Part shown: positions 1-7,590 of the stretch, piece by piece
How positions within the stretch are numbered: the stretch's first letter is position 1
Layout: each line of letters begins with the position of its first letter
Assembly: GCA_002411615.1 (NCBI GenBank)
Contig: DHOF01000126.1
Span: forward strand, 3,788-19,064
Length of the DNA: 15,277 nt
Direction: 5' to 3'
Source of the DNA: Ruminococcaceae bacterium UBA5397
Lineage (GTDB): Bacteria > Bacillota > Clostridia > Oscillospirales > Acutalibacteraceae
The notes under the pieces: model-generated
Databases searched by the model: none
The model's input: the letters and a program-made list of their open reading frames with translations, nothing else
Told to the model about the DNA's origin: nothing
Translations under genes and position numbers: made by a program

Positions 1-1
1 T

Positions 2-109
2 TGGAAGCCCAACGTCAAACGTGTAAAAGCAGTGGTAAATGGTTCCCCTAAACGTATTTATGCCTGCACCCGTTGCTTACGTTCCGGTAAAGTCACTCGC
101 GCTGTTTGA
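2..109 (+). CDS. rpmB: 50S ribosomal protein L28, 3' end (partial)
   Basis: Only the last 35 codons are inside the window; the gene enters from the left edge and stops with TGA at 107-109. The reading WKPNVKRVKAVVNG, followed by YACTRCLRSGKVTRAV, is the conserved C-terminal half of bacterial L28, a small structural protein of the large ribosomal subunit. The CTRC pair is the second half of the zinc ribbon of the cysteine-containing (C+) form of L28; the first pair lies outside the window. It runs toward plsY and shares a terminator with it. Identification is firm from the sequence itself; nothing can be said about its promoter or start. Confidence 0.95.
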   Translation, partial: WKPNVKRVKAVVNGSPKRIYACTRCLRSGKVTRAV

Positions 110-136
110 TGCGCCATTTGTAAAACTAAATTTGTT

Positions 137-169
137 AAAAAGGGACTTCTTAAAAAGAAGTCCCTTTTT
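137..169. terminator. Bidirectional intrinsic terminator between rpmB and plsY
   Basis: There is a perfect 15-bp inverted repeat, arms 137-151 and 155-169, with a 3-base AAA loop. The arms begin and end in A5/T5, so an RNA from either strand has a stem followed by a U-rich run. It sits between two convergent genes, starting 28 bases after the rpmB stop and ending just before the plsY stop, so it probably serves both. Confidence 0.9.
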
Positions 170-171
170 AT

Positions 172-876
172 TTATACATTGTTATGATTATGCTTCTTTA
201 TAGACAGTTGCTTCTCAGTGCCATTCAAAATTCTACGGATATTCCCATGATGGCGAATAACAATCACGATCGCCATACAAAGAGTTGCCACTAATGTAAC
301 AATGACAAACCGAAAAGGCATATTTCCTGTTTTATATTCAAAGAAATAGTTCACAAAAAATGTTCCAACAGGATACATGATCGCAGCCAATATCGATGAC
401 AGAGAAACAATCTTAGAAATCATAAAGGTAATTAGAAAAGTTATAATTACGACCAGAAACACGCGCCAGTCAATCAGGGCAATAATCGCTGCTGTTGTCA
501 GAATACCCTTTCCCCCACGAAACCCAAAATAAATTGGGAACATATGTCCAAACACGCAGGAAAAGCCCGCAATATAGGTTCCATACTGAACCATTTCAGG
601 AAGCAAAGTATTGAGCGGCAGCATCGTTGAAAAGATCAGCTTTCCAATTAGAACCGAAGCCACCCCTTTTAAAAAGTCAAAAATAAACGTACAAATAGCT
701 GCTTTAGGGCCTACAGAACGCAAAACATTTGTTGCTCCTGCATTTCCGCTTCCCATTGTTCGAATGTCTTTTTTTTCAAAAAACTTTGTAAAAATGATTG
801 AGAAGCTAAGGCTTCCAAGCAAATAAGAAATCACTGCTACAATCAGGCTTGGAGCAATCAAATCTGAACCATTCAT
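172..876 (-). CDS. plsY: Glycerol-3-phosphate acyltransferase PlsY
   Basis: Membrane acyltransferase that moves the acyl group of acyl-phosphate onto glycerol-3-phosphate, giving lysophosphatidic acid, the first step of phospholipid synthesis in most Gram-positive bacteria. The 234-residue protein has the three conserved PlsY loops: GSGNAGATNVLR (42-53), GHMFPIYFGFRGGKGI (110-125, the phosphate/acyl-phosphate region) and HHGNIRRILNGTE (209-221), separated by hydrophobic helices. Length is slightly above the usual 190-220 because of a polar, His/Asn-rich C-terminal tail. The ATG at 876 follows a GGGGGAGAG ribosome binding site. It starts 17 bases after der and is probably co-transcribed with it, a pairing common in Clostridia. 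Confidence 0.96.
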   Translation of the reverse strand: MNGSDLIAPSLIVAVISYLLGSLSFSIIFTKFFEKKDIRTMGSGNAGATNVLRSVGPKAAICTFIFDFLKGVASVLIGKLIFSTMLPLNTLLPEMVQYGTYIAGFSCVFGHMFPIYFGFRGGKGILTTAAIIALIDWRVFLVVIITFLITFMISKIVSLSSILAAIMYPVGTFFVNYFFEYKTGNMPFRFVIVTLVATLCMAIVIVIRHHGNIRRILNGTEKQLSIKKHNHNNV

Positions 877-893
877 TTCTTTTTCTCTCCCCC

Positions 894-2219
894 TTAAGAA
901 TCTCCGCGTTCACGGATAATAAAGCGAACCGGAGTTCCTTCCAGCCCAAAAGTTTCCCGAATCCGATTTTCCAGATAACGCTGATAGGAAAAATGGAATA
1001 ATTCAGCCGAATTGACAAAGCACACAAAAGTCGGCGGATTCGTACTTGCCTGTGTCATATAATAAATTTTCAAACGCCGGCCTTTATCGGTAGGCGGCTG
1101 CACACGTGCGGTAGCCTGCGCCAAAACATCATTGAGCATGCCTGTTGCAATGCGCATCGAATTTGATTTTGCGACTTGTTTAATCATACTAAAGAGCTGA
1201 TCAATTCGCTGTCCGGTTTTTGCTGAGATAAAAATGATCGGCGCATAATCCATAAAAGAAAAATCATTCTGCAGACTTTTGCGAAAGGACTCCATTGTCC
1301 GCCCATCTTTTTCAACAGCATCCCATTTATTAACTGCAATAATACATCCTTTCCCACTCTCATGGGCAAGTCCGGCAACCTTACTGTCCTGCTCTGTAAA
1401 TCCCTCGGTTGCATCAATCATAATAACGCACACATCAGATCTCTCGATTGCCATTTGTGCCCGCAAGACACTATAGTGTTCGATCGTATCTGTAACCCTG
1501 CTCTTCCGGCGCAAGCCCGCAGTATCAATCAAAACAAAATTGCCGTAAGAATTTTTCACCTCTGTATCAATGGCATCCCTTGTTGTTCCAGCAACATCCG
1601 AAACAATACAGCGATTCTCTCCAACGATTTTGTTTACAAGGGAAGACTTTCCGGCATTTGGCTTTCCGATAACAGCTACATGAATCGTATCGCCGGCGTC
1701 TTCCTCCTCTATTTTCTCCGGAAGTAATTCTATGACCCGGTCGAGAAGATCTCCAGTACCGTGTCCGTGTACCGAAGAAACTGCAATCGGATCTCCTAAT
1801 CCCAAATTATAAAATTCATAAAATTCCATCGGCGGCTCTCCAATAGAATCCACTTTATTAACACACAAAACGATCGGCCGACCGCTTCTCATCAGCATTG
1901 CTGCAATATCTCGATCCGCAGCCAAAACGCCGCCGTGAATATCGGTCACAAAGATAATCACATTCGCCGTATCGATTGCCAGTTGTGCCTGCTCGCGCAT
2001 TTGTGACAGTAAAAGATCACTTGTTTTAACTTCAATTCCACCTGTATCAATCAAACAAATCTTTCGGCCATCCCATTCGCACTCCCCATAGATACGATCT
2101 CTTGTTACACCAGGGGTATCTTCTACGATAGAGAGGCGAGCTCCGATCAATTTATTGAATAAAGTGGACTTGCCTACATTTGGCCGTCCTACGATTGCTA
2201 CTACGGGCTTAGACATCAT
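894..2219 (-). CDS. der: Ribosome-assembly GTPase Der (EngA)
   Basis: Essential GTPase of 50S subunit maturation with two tandem G domains. Domain 1 shows GRPNVGKS (11-18), DTGG (58-61) and NKVD (121-124). Domain 2 shows GKPNAGKS (185-192), DTAG (232-235) and NKWD (297-300). A KH-like RNA-binding domain fills about 355-441. Full length (441 residues) is normal for Der and all key motifs are intact. The start overlaps the end of the DUF512 gene by 11 bases, so translation is probably coupled. Two adjacent ATG codons (2219 and 2216) are possible starts: the upstream GGGAGG lies only about 4 bases from the first and about 7 from the second, so the second may be the real one. Confidence 0.97.
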   Translation of the reverse strand: MMSKPVVAIVGRPNVGKSTLFNKLIGARLSIVEDTPGVTRDRIYGECEWDGRKICLIDTGGIEVKTSDLLLSQMREQAQLAIDTANVIIFVTDIHGGVLAADRDIAAMLMRSGRPIVLCVNKVDSIGEPPMEFYEFYNLGLGDPIAVSSVHGHGTGDLLDRVIELLPEKIEEEDAGDTIHVAVIGKPNAGKSSLVNKIVGENRCIVSDVAGTTRDAIDTEVKNSYGNFVLIDTAGLRRKSRVTDTIEHYSVLRAQMAIERSDVCVIMIDATEGFTEQDSKVAGLAHESGKGCIIAVNKWDAVEKDGRTMESFRKSLQNDFSFMDYAPIIFISAKTGQRIDQLFSMIKQVAKSNSMRIATGMLNDVLAQATARVQPPTDKGRRLKIYYMTQASTNPPTFVCFVNSAELFHFSYQRYLENRIRETFGLEGTPVRFIIRERGDS

Positions 2220-3522
2220 CTTTCCTCCCTAATACTGCATTCAAAAGTTCCCATCCATCATTCGGTACCAAATGAATCGGAACCTTCAATGCTTTTTTAA
2301 CTTCGTCAATTGAAACATTGTCCAAAAATAAATCCTGTTCATGCCGAAGCATCACAGTTGGCAGCAAAAGTTCATCTCCCAAATCTTTTCCTTGAAGCTG
2401 AGCAATCAAATCCTGCCCTGTGATAAGCCCTGCCACAGTAATGGTCGTCCCAAAAAAGTCATTGCGAATTGGACTTACCTGACAAATTAGATTATTGCAT
2501 TTTCTTTGGAATCCGTCAAGCAGTTCCTTTAAAAACGGAGCTGCCGCCATTCCGGTCGCAAGTGTCACTTTTCTCATTTGAGAGGGCGCCTCAAAGTCTT
2601 CCGCCGCCATCTCAAATTCCTGTTTCTGAGAGGCTAAAAGGCCAACACCATTTTCCAGCTGATCAAAATCGCCGTAAAATTCAGCATCTGGAATGGGAAG
2701 GTTTGCTTTTAAATAAAATTCATCTGCTGCATAACAAATACGATTCCCATATTTTTTAAAAAATCTCTCTCCCCATGCTTCCGCTTGATCGATCACCTTT
2801 TTTGCCTGCTGCGGTGTATAAGGAACGAGCGGATAAAGTCCATCACGATACTTCGTCACCCCAAGAGGGACTAACGCAATACTTTGAACCGCCGGGACAC
2901 AGGAAGAAAGATCACTCAAAGTACGCTCTAATTCTTCCCCGTCATTAATGCCTGGGCACAGAACCAGCTGGCAGTTAATTTTCGTATTGGCTTTTGCCAA
3001 GCGATACAAATACTTTAAAGACTCTCCGGCAAGACGATTTCCCATCATTTTGCAGCGCAATTCTGGGTTTGTAGTATGGACAGAAATGTTGATCGGACTA
3101 ATATGCATTTGGATAATGCGATCCACTTCACGGTCACTTAAATTTGTCATGGTAATGTAATTGCCAAACAAAAAAGAAAGGCGTGAATCGTCATCTTTAA
3201 AATATAATGTTTCCCGCATTCCTTTTGGAAGCTGATCAATAAAACAAAAAATACAGCGATTGGCGCAGGAATGCTGTTGGTCCATTAAATAAGTTTCAAA
3301 TTCAAGGCCGATCGGTTCATATTGTCCTTTATGAATAGAAACCGTACGAACAGAATCTCCTTTTTTCAAAACCAGTTCCAGATTTCGATTGGTCTCGTAA
3401 AAGCGATAATCTAGAACGTCGATGATAGGATGTCCATTAATGGAAATCAACTTATCTTGTTCCGTAATGCCTGCCAACGCTGCTGGGGTATCGGCCTGCA
3501 CCTCTTTAATAAAAACTGCCAA
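2209..3522 (-). CDS. DUF512 family protein: PDZ plus radical-SAM-like iron-sulfur protein
   Basis: A 437-residue protein of the DUF512 family often found next to der in Firmicutes; its biochemical function is not established. In order: an N-terminal PDZ-like segment (about 1-60, with ADTPAALAGI and DKLISINGHPI); a radical-SAM-type cluster motif with C86-x3-C90-x2-C93 (CANRCIFCF) followed by IDQLPKGMR; a central barrel-like region with NISVHTTNPELRCKMMGN; and the C-terminal DUF512 domain ending in VPNDGWELLNAVLGRK. The spacing Cx3Cx2C matches [4Fe-4S] radical SAM enzymes, but substrate and reaction are unknown. The start is TTG at 3522; the nearest purine-rich site (GAGG) lies about 13 bases upstream, longer than usual. 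It follows the rpmF terminator closely and overlaps der. Confidence 0.88.
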   Translation of the reverse strand: MAVFIKEVQADTPAALAGITEQDKLISINGHPIIDVLDYRFYETNRNLELVLKKGDSVRTVSIHKGQYEPIGLEFETYLMDQQHSCANRCIFCFIDQLPKGMRETLYFKDDDSRLSFLFGNYITMTNLSDREVDRIIQMHISPINISVHTTNPELRCKMMGNRLAGESLKYLYRLAKANTKINCQLVLCPGINDGEELERTLSDLSSCVPAVQSIALVPLGVTKYRDGLYPLVPYTPQQAKKVIDQAEAWGERFFKKYGNRICYAADEFYLKANLPIPDAEFYGDFDQLENGVGLLASQKQEFEMAAEDFEAPSQMRKVTLATGMAAAPFLKELLDGFQRKCNNLICQVSPIRNDFFGTTITVAGLITGQDLIAQLQGKDLGDELLLPTVMLRHEQDLFLDNVSIDEVKKALKVPIHLVPNDGWELLNAVLGRKDDV

Positions 3523-3559
3523 TCTGTATTCACTTCCTCATAAAAAGAATGTCCCAGCC

Positions 3560-3590
3560 AAAAAAATAGAGAAGGATTCCTCCTTCTCTA
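3560..3590 (-). terminator. Intrinsic terminator after rpmF
   Basis: A perfect 10-bp stem (3567-3576 with 3581-3590, four-base loop) is followed on the minus strand by seven T residues (complement of 3560-3566). It lies between the rpmF stop and the DUF512 start, so it ends the yceD-rpmF transcript. Confidence 0.88.
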
Positions 3591-3613
3591 CCATTTCCGG
3601 AAATCACAGAAGC

Positions 3614-3796
3614 TTAAGCCTCTTTTTTGATTACTTCTCTGCCATTGTAATAACCGCAGTTATTGCATACCCGATGAGCGAGCTTATATTCTCCACATTT
3701 TGGGCACTTCATCAGAGCCGGAGCGCTAATCTTCCAAACATTGGAACGCCGTTTATTTTGTCTTGCACTAGACAATTTCGCCTTTGGTACCGCCAT
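3614..3796 (-). CDS. rpmF: 50S ribosomal protein L32
   Basis: Sixty-residue large-subunit ribosomal protein. It starts MAVPKAKLSSARQNKRRSN, the typical L32 N-terminus, and carries a zinc ribbon made by C31-x2-C34 (CPKC) and C44-x2-C47 (CNNC), so it is the zinc-binding form. The ATG at 3796 follows an AAGGAGGTG site at good spacing. It lies 26 bases after the DUF177 gene and shares its promoter; this yceD-rpmF arrangement is widely conserved in bacteria. A hairpin terminator follows. Confidence 0.97.
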   Translation of the reverse strand: MAVPKAKLSSARQNKRRSNVWKISAPALMKCPKCGEYKLAHRVCNNCGYYNGREVIKKEA

Positions 3797-3822
3797 CTCA
3801 GCACCTCCTTATTTTACTCTGG

Positions 3823-4320
3823 TTAATTTATCAATTTTTTTAGAACCTCAAGACGAGGATCTATTTGATGAGATTTACAACCGCATGGCCCTTGATTCAA
3901 GTTTTTCCCACAAATCTGGCATAAGCCACGGCAGTCTTCTTTACAGAGAAATTTGGTTGGCAAAGAAAGCAAAAGGTCTTCCTCTGCAAGCGCTGCTAAA
4001 TCCAAGGTATCATTCTCTGCAACAATATATTCATCGCTGTCTTCTTCATTTGATACACTTCTCACAAGTATATGAGAAAAAGGCATTTCTATATCCTTTT
4101 CGATGGGTTCCTCACAGCGATCACATAAAACAGAGAGATGATAAAGAATCTTCCCCGTCAACTGTAAATAGCCGCTTTTTCCAACGATTGTACCCTTTAC
4201 CGTAACCGGAGAGGAAAACGGATGACACCGATTGTACTCGACTTTTGATAAATCAATCATTTCTGAAAAAGGGAGATTTCCTTTCTCTTCCGCAAACAAT
4301 TTTTCTAAATTCAAAAGCAT
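3823..4320 (-). CDS. yceD: YceD/DUF177 family protein (23S rRNA accumulation)
   Basis: A 165-residue DUF177 protein. The E. coli homologue YceD is linked to 23S rRNA accumulation, and the gene sits upstream of rpmF in very many genomes, as here. Visible marks are the conserved core VTVKGTIVGKSGYLQLTGKI (about 40-58), a CDRC pair (66-69) and the C-terminal Cys-rich stretch CKEDCRGLCQICGKNLNQ with a further CGC (C126, C130, C134, C137, C146, C148), which may bind metal. Length is typical. The ATG at 4320 follows GAGGTG and a perfect vegetative promoter. The molecular activity of the family is not settled; the assignment to the family is firm. Confidence 0.92.
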   Translation of the reverse strand: MLLNLEKLFAEEKGNLPFSEMIDLSKVEYNRCHPFSSPVTVKGTIVGKSGYLQLTGKILYHLSVLCDRCEEPIEKDIEMPFSHILVRSVSNEEDSDEYIVAENDTLDLAALAEEDLLLSLPTKFLCKEDCRGLCQICGKNLNQGPCGCKSHQIDPRLEVLKKLIN

Positions 4321-4354
4321 TTAAACACCTCGGCACATTGCGCTACGTTTATCT

Positions 4355-4383
4355 ATTATATAAGTATTGATAGTGTTTGTCAA
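4355..4383 (-). promoter_or_regulatory. Consensus sigma-A promoter of yceD-rpmF
   Basis: On the minus strand, TTGACA (4378-4383) and TATAAT (4355-4360) are separated by exactly 17 bases, a perfect match to the vegetative consensus at both boxes. The leader to the DUF177 ATG would be roughly 28 bases and contains the GAGGTG ribosome binding site. Confidence 0.9.
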
Positions 4384-4440
4384 GACAAAATCCACAAGAT
4401 TTGAGCGTTTTTGCAGAAGAAGCGTCGCTTAAACGAGAAA

Positions 4441-4857
4441 TTAGACCTCTTGAATAAATTTCTGTGCAGCTTCTGGAATTTCGGAATGATCTGCAGAAAT
4501 CAAAAATGTAAATTTCACATCTGCCAAAGAGGACAGCGCATTTACTTTTTCTGCAAAAGGAACCAAAGCTTCCAGATCGGGTCCCATAATTTTCAGAGTG
4601 GAATCAACAAACACATCCGTCACATCATAATTTCCAGCACAAATACCACTGATAAAGCCCAAAAGTGCATCTGCACCTTTAATCCCATATGCTTCGATAT
4701 CAATCAAACGTGCAGCATGATCGACATCATAGGTAAGCTTCAACCCTTTTTCAATGACAATAACATTGCCCTTTGAATTTTTAACAGCCTCATTTGCGCG
4801 ATCGATCAGTTTTTTGGTCTTTCCGGAGCCTTTTTTGCCAGTAATAAATGTAATCAT
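4441..4857 (-). CDS. Small P-loop NTPase-like protein of unknown function
   Basis: A 138-residue soluble protein. It begins MITFITGKKGSGKTKKL: a Walker A loop GKKGSGKT at 7-14 directly after the first beta strand. A Walker B-like strand VTDVFVD ends in Asp at 85, and a third strand FTFLISAD (117-124) could be a sensor region. There is no membrane segment and no C-terminal partner domain, so it is a minimal P-loop fold. Clostridial relatives are, from memory, sometimes labelled PilT or twitching motility protein, but nothing here supports a pilus ATPase: it is far too short and has no His/Asp boxes. The ATG at 4857 follows AGGAGG at good distance. It lies 37 bases after pgi with no clear terminator between, so it is probably co-transcribed with pgi. 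Confidence 0.75.
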   Translation of the reverse strand: MITFITGKKGSGKTKKLIDRANEAVKNSKGNVIVIEKGLKLTYDVDHAARLIDIEAYGIKGADALLGFISGICAGNYDVTDVFVDSTLKIMGPDLEALVPFAEKVNALSSLADVKFTFLISADHSEIPEAAQKFIQEV

Positions 4858-4894
4858 GGTAGAATCCTCCTACTTTTTTGTTCTATATTTTATC

Positions 4895-6241
4895 TTATTT
4901 ATCGTGATGAAGCCTTACTTCCAGAGCTTCCTTTTGAGCCTCATAACCAGGCTTACCCAAAAGGGCAAACATATTCTTTTTATAACTTTCGACACCGGGC
5001 TGATTAAAAGGATTGACTCCCATCAGATAGCCCGAAATCGCACATGCTTTTTCAAAGAAATAAATCAGCTGTCCAAGAGAATCTTCAGAAAAGTCCGGGA
5101 CGTGAATGACTCCGTTTGGAACCCCTCCGTCTGTATGTGCAAGAACGGTTCCTTCAAAAGCCTTTTGATTGATATAAGACATGCTCTTTCCTGCAAGGAA
5201 ATTAAGTCCATCTGTATTCTCCGGATCATTTCCGAGATAAATTTCCTTTTTGGTATGATCAAACAGCACAACCGTTTCAAAAATAGAGCGGCGTCCCTGT
5301 TGGATATACTGTCCCATGGAATGCAGATCTGTTGAGAAAACGACAGAAGCCGGGAACAATCCTTTTTGGTCTTTTCCTTCACTCTCTCCAAACAGTTGTT
5401 TCCACCATTCGTTCATCATTGTAAAGCATGGTTCATAGCTGACAAGGATTTCAATTTCTTTTCCCTTGCGGTAAAGCAGGTTTCTGGATGCTGCATACTG
5501 GTAACATGGATTTTCTGAAAGCTCCGGATTGTTATAAGCTTCTCGTGCTTTAGCAGCTCCGGCCATCAAAGCATCAATATTGCATCCTGCAACTGCAATC
5601 GGCAAAAGTCCTACTGCAGTCAAAACACTGTAGCGCCCACCAACATCGTCCGGCACTACAAAAGTCTCATAACCTTCTTTTGTTGCCAGCTGCTTTAAAG
5701 TTCCGCGTGCTTTGTCAGTCGTACAGAAGATACGCTCTTTTGCGCCTTCCGCACCATATTTTTTCTCAAGAAATGCACGCAAAACACGGAAAGCAATTGC
5801 CGGTTCCGTCGTAGTTCCGGATTTAGAAATCATATTAATGGAAACATCTTTTCCTTCACAGATTTCCATGACTTCCGCAAGAGCAGTTGAGCTGATACTA
5901 TTCCCAATAAAATAGATATCCGGGGAATTCTTTTTGAGTGCATTGTAATTGTTCGATTTTAAAAATTCAATTGCTGCACGAGCTCCCAGATAAGAACCTC
6001 CAATACCGATCACTAGAAAAATATCCGTATTCTTACGAATTCGTTCGGCTGCTGCCTTAATGCGGGAAAATTCTTCTTTGTCATAGTTTACAGGAAGATC
6101 CACCCAGCCGAGAAAATCATTGCCGAGCCCTGTTCCCTTGTGCAGGATCTGATGTGCAAGCTCTACTTGAGGAGCAAGCGCTTCATATTCCTGCGAAGAT
6201 AAAAAAGAATCAAAGTAGCATGTGTCATAGCGAAGAGACAA
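4895..6241 (-). CDS. pgi: Glucose-6-phosphate isomerase
   Basis: Interconverts glucose-6-phosphate and fructose-6-phosphate in the cytosol (glycolysis and gluconeogenesis). The 448-residue length matches the short Firmicutes-type Pgi. Substrate-phosphate and active-site motifs are present: [13 protein letters not shown] (77-89), [10 protein letters not shown] (138-147), DDVGGRYSV (198-206), FGESEGKD (284-291, catalytic Glu region), DLHSMGQ (305-311, His307) and [15 protein letters not shown] with Lys near 421. The start is TTG at 6241, supported by AAGGAGG at about 8 bases and by conservation right from MSLRYD; no nearby in-frame ATG fits better. Confidence 0.97.
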   Translation of the reverse strand: MSLRYDTCYFDSFLSSQEYEALAPQVELAHQILHKGTGLGNDFLGWVDLPVNYDKEEFSRIKAAAERIRKNTDIFLVIGIGGSYLGARAAIEFLKSNNYNALKKNSPDIYFIGNSISSTALAEVMEICEGKDVSINMISKSGTTTEPAIAFRVLRAFLEKKYGAEGAKERIFCTTDKARGTLKQLATKEGYETFVVPDDVGGRYSVLTAVGLLPIAVAGCNIDALMAGAAKAREAYNNPELSENPCYQYAASRNLLYRKGKEIEILVSYEPCFTMMNEWWKQLFGESEGKDQKGLFPASVVFSTDLHSMGQYIQQGRRSIFETVVLFDHTKKEIYLGNDPENTDGLNFLAGKSMSYINQKAFEGTVLAHTDGGVPNGVIHVPDFSEDSLGQLIYFFEKACAISGYLMGVNPFNQPGVESYKKNMFALLGKPGYEAQKEALEVRLHHDK

Positions 6242-6275
6242 TTTTAATTCCTCCTTGCGCTTTTTGATTGTTTAT

Positions 6276-6304
6276 ATTTTACAATATCTTGCTGAAATTT
6301 GCAA
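6276..6304 (-). promoter_or_regulatory. Probable pgi promoter
   Basis: On the minus strand, TTGCAA (6299-6304) lies 17 bases upstream of TAAAAT (6276-6281), with a leader of about 30 bases to the pgi TTG. The -35 box differs from consensus at two positions. A short inverted repeat, CTTGC/GCAAG (6288-6292 and 6301-6305), overlaps the -35 box. Confidence 0.6.
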
Positions 6305-6336
6305 GGCGCTATAGCATAATTCGTGTTTGTTTCCTG

Positions 6337-7491
6337 TTATTTATCAGAGAAAGCAAATAAATTTTGGAGGAGCAGGTGAAAAACAGGCATTAATTCTGCT
6401 TTTTCAATCCCTTTTGCTGCTAAAATCGGCACTGATCCGACAGTTTCATCTCCAATTGAATAGGTAATCTCTCCTACTTGCTGTCCTTTTTGGATGGGGA
6501 CCTCTAAGAATTCATCATAAGAGACTGTTGATTGTACCTCTTCCCCTTTTCCTTTGGAAACTAATGCACTTCCCGGATTTGCAACCGTAACGGGAATTTC
6601 ATTCTCCATTCCATTCTGAATCTTTAAAGGCTGATATGCTTCTTCAGGGACTTCCAAAGCACTCAAAGACCAGTTCGCAAATCCATAGTTTAGCAACGTA
6701 GCTGCACTATTAAAACGGTCTTTCGTATTGGAAGCACCCAAAACGACCGCAATCAAGTGCATCCCGTCACGCATTGCTGTTGCTGAGATGCAGCTGCCGG
6801 CTTTGCTGGTAGTTCCGGTTTTAAGTCCAGTGATCCCTTTATAGCTTTTCAAAAGTTTATTCGTATTAACGAGCTGCGTTTTTCCATCCCTCAGAGAATC
6901 CATCCATGTGCCGGTATAATCAAATATTTTCTGATGCTTCATCAATTCCCGCGACATCACGGCAACATCATAAGCACTGGTCACATGGCCATCTTCATCA
7001 AGGCCGTTACAGTTTTTAAAAGTTGTATCATTCATACCGAGCGTCTTGGCTTTTTCGTTCATCTGAGCAAGAAACGCGTCTTCGCTTCCGGCGACAAATT
7101 CCGCCAAAGCAACCGCTGCATCATTTGCGCTCGCGATTACTGTCGCTTTCAGCATATCGTCAACGCTCATCGTCTCTCCCTCTTTTAGCCAGATATCTGA
7201 CCCTCCCATAGAGGCAGCATGTTCACTGGCTGTAACCTGGTCGTCCAAATGGATCTTTCCGTCATCAAGAGCTTCCATCACTAAAAGGAGCGTCATGACC
7301 TTCGTAACAGATGCACAGGGACGCTGATCGTGCGAAGCTTTCTCGTACAGCACTTTTCCGGTTTCAGCTTCCATTAGGCAGGCACTCGGGGCTGGCAGTT
7401 CTTCATCTGAAAGTGCATAGGCATGCAGCGAAAACGCCTGTAATACAAAAACGACTGAAAGAACAGCAGCTAAAATTCTTCTTTTCTTCAT
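6337..7491 (-). CDS. dacF: Serine-type D-Ala-D-Ala carboxypeptidase (low-molecular-mass PBP, S11)
   Basis: Secreted, membrane-anchored enzyme that removes the terminal D-Ala from peptidoglycan pentapeptides and so limits cross-linking. The N-terminus MKKRRILAAV followed by a hydrophobic stretch is a signal peptide with probable cleavage after AYA (24-26). The catalytic triad motifs of family S11 are SVTK (61-64, nucleophile Ser61 and Lys64), SAN (121-123) and KTG (224-226). A PBP5-type C-terminal beta domain follows, and the end (about 366-380, FHLLLQNLFAF) can form an amphipathic membrane anchor. ATG at 7491 follows GAGGAGGTG. The gene symbol is chosen among dacA/dacB/dacF-like names and is less certain than the function. 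Confidence 0.93.
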   Translation of the reverse strand: MKKRRILAAVLSVVFVLQAFSLHAYALSDEELPAPSACLMEAETGKVLYEKASHDQRPCASVTKVMTLLLVMEALDDGKIHLDDQVTASEHAASMGGSDIWLKEGETMSVDDMLKATVIASANDAAVALAEFVAGSEDAFLAQMNEKAKTLGMNDTTFKNCNGLDEDGHVTSAYDVAVMSRELMKHQKIFDYTGTWMDSLRDGKTQLVNTNKLLKSYKGITGLKTGTTSKAGSCISATAMRDGMHLIAVVLGASNTKDRFNSAATLLNYGFANWSLSALEVPEEAYQPLKIQNGMENEIPVTVANPGSALVSKGKGEEVQSTVSYDEFLEVPIQKGQQVGEITYSIGDETVGSVPILAAKGIEKAELMPVFHLLLQNLFAFSDK

Positions 7492-7536
7492 TTTTTAGGG
7501 CACCTCCTCGCTTTTATTTCTATGCAGGAGATTTCC

Positions 7537-7545
7537 ATTTTAACA
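7537..7545 (-). promoter_or_regulatory. Possible extended -10 promoter of dacF
   Basis: The minus strand reads TGTTAAAAT, an extended -10 element (TGn plus TAAAAT), directly after the hairpin that ends the his unit and about 46 bases before the dacF ATG. No convincing -35 box is at standard distance; that space is taken by the terminator arm. This is a tentative call. Confidence 0.4.
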
Positions 7546-7547
7546 TT

Positions 7548-7586
7548 AGAAAAAGTCAAGTTCTTAAACAGAACTTGACTTTTTCT
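7548..7586 (-). terminator. Strong hairpin terminator after hisF
   Basis: A perfect 16-bp inverted repeat (7548-7563 with 7571-7586, seven-base loop) starts a few bases after the hisF stop. The distal arm on the minus strand ends in CTTTTTCT, giving a U-rich 3' end. It separates hisHF from dacF. Confidence 0.82.
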
Positions 7587-7590
7587 ATTA

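Noticed and set aside
107..130. In-frame continuation after the rpmB TGA reads C-A-I-C-K-T-K, looking like a second CxxC and possible UGA readthrough.
   Set aside because: L28 normally ends at ...VTRAV/VxRA, and the reading runs straight into the terminator stem; no recoding signal is visible.
4384..4440. Possible terminator after the P-loop gene (AAGCG/CGCTT).
   Set aside because: The dyad leaves almost no loop and no T-run follows, so it cannot form a credible terminator.
4858..4875. GTAG/CTAC mini-hairpin with the ribosome binding site of the P-loop gene in its loop.
   Set aside because: Only four base pairs; too weak to call a regulatory structure.
4754..5335. 193-codon plus-strand frame with hydrophobic stretches across the start of the P-loop gene and the end of pgi.
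   Set aside because: It overlaps two well-supported minus-strand genes and its hydrophobicity is the complement of their codons.
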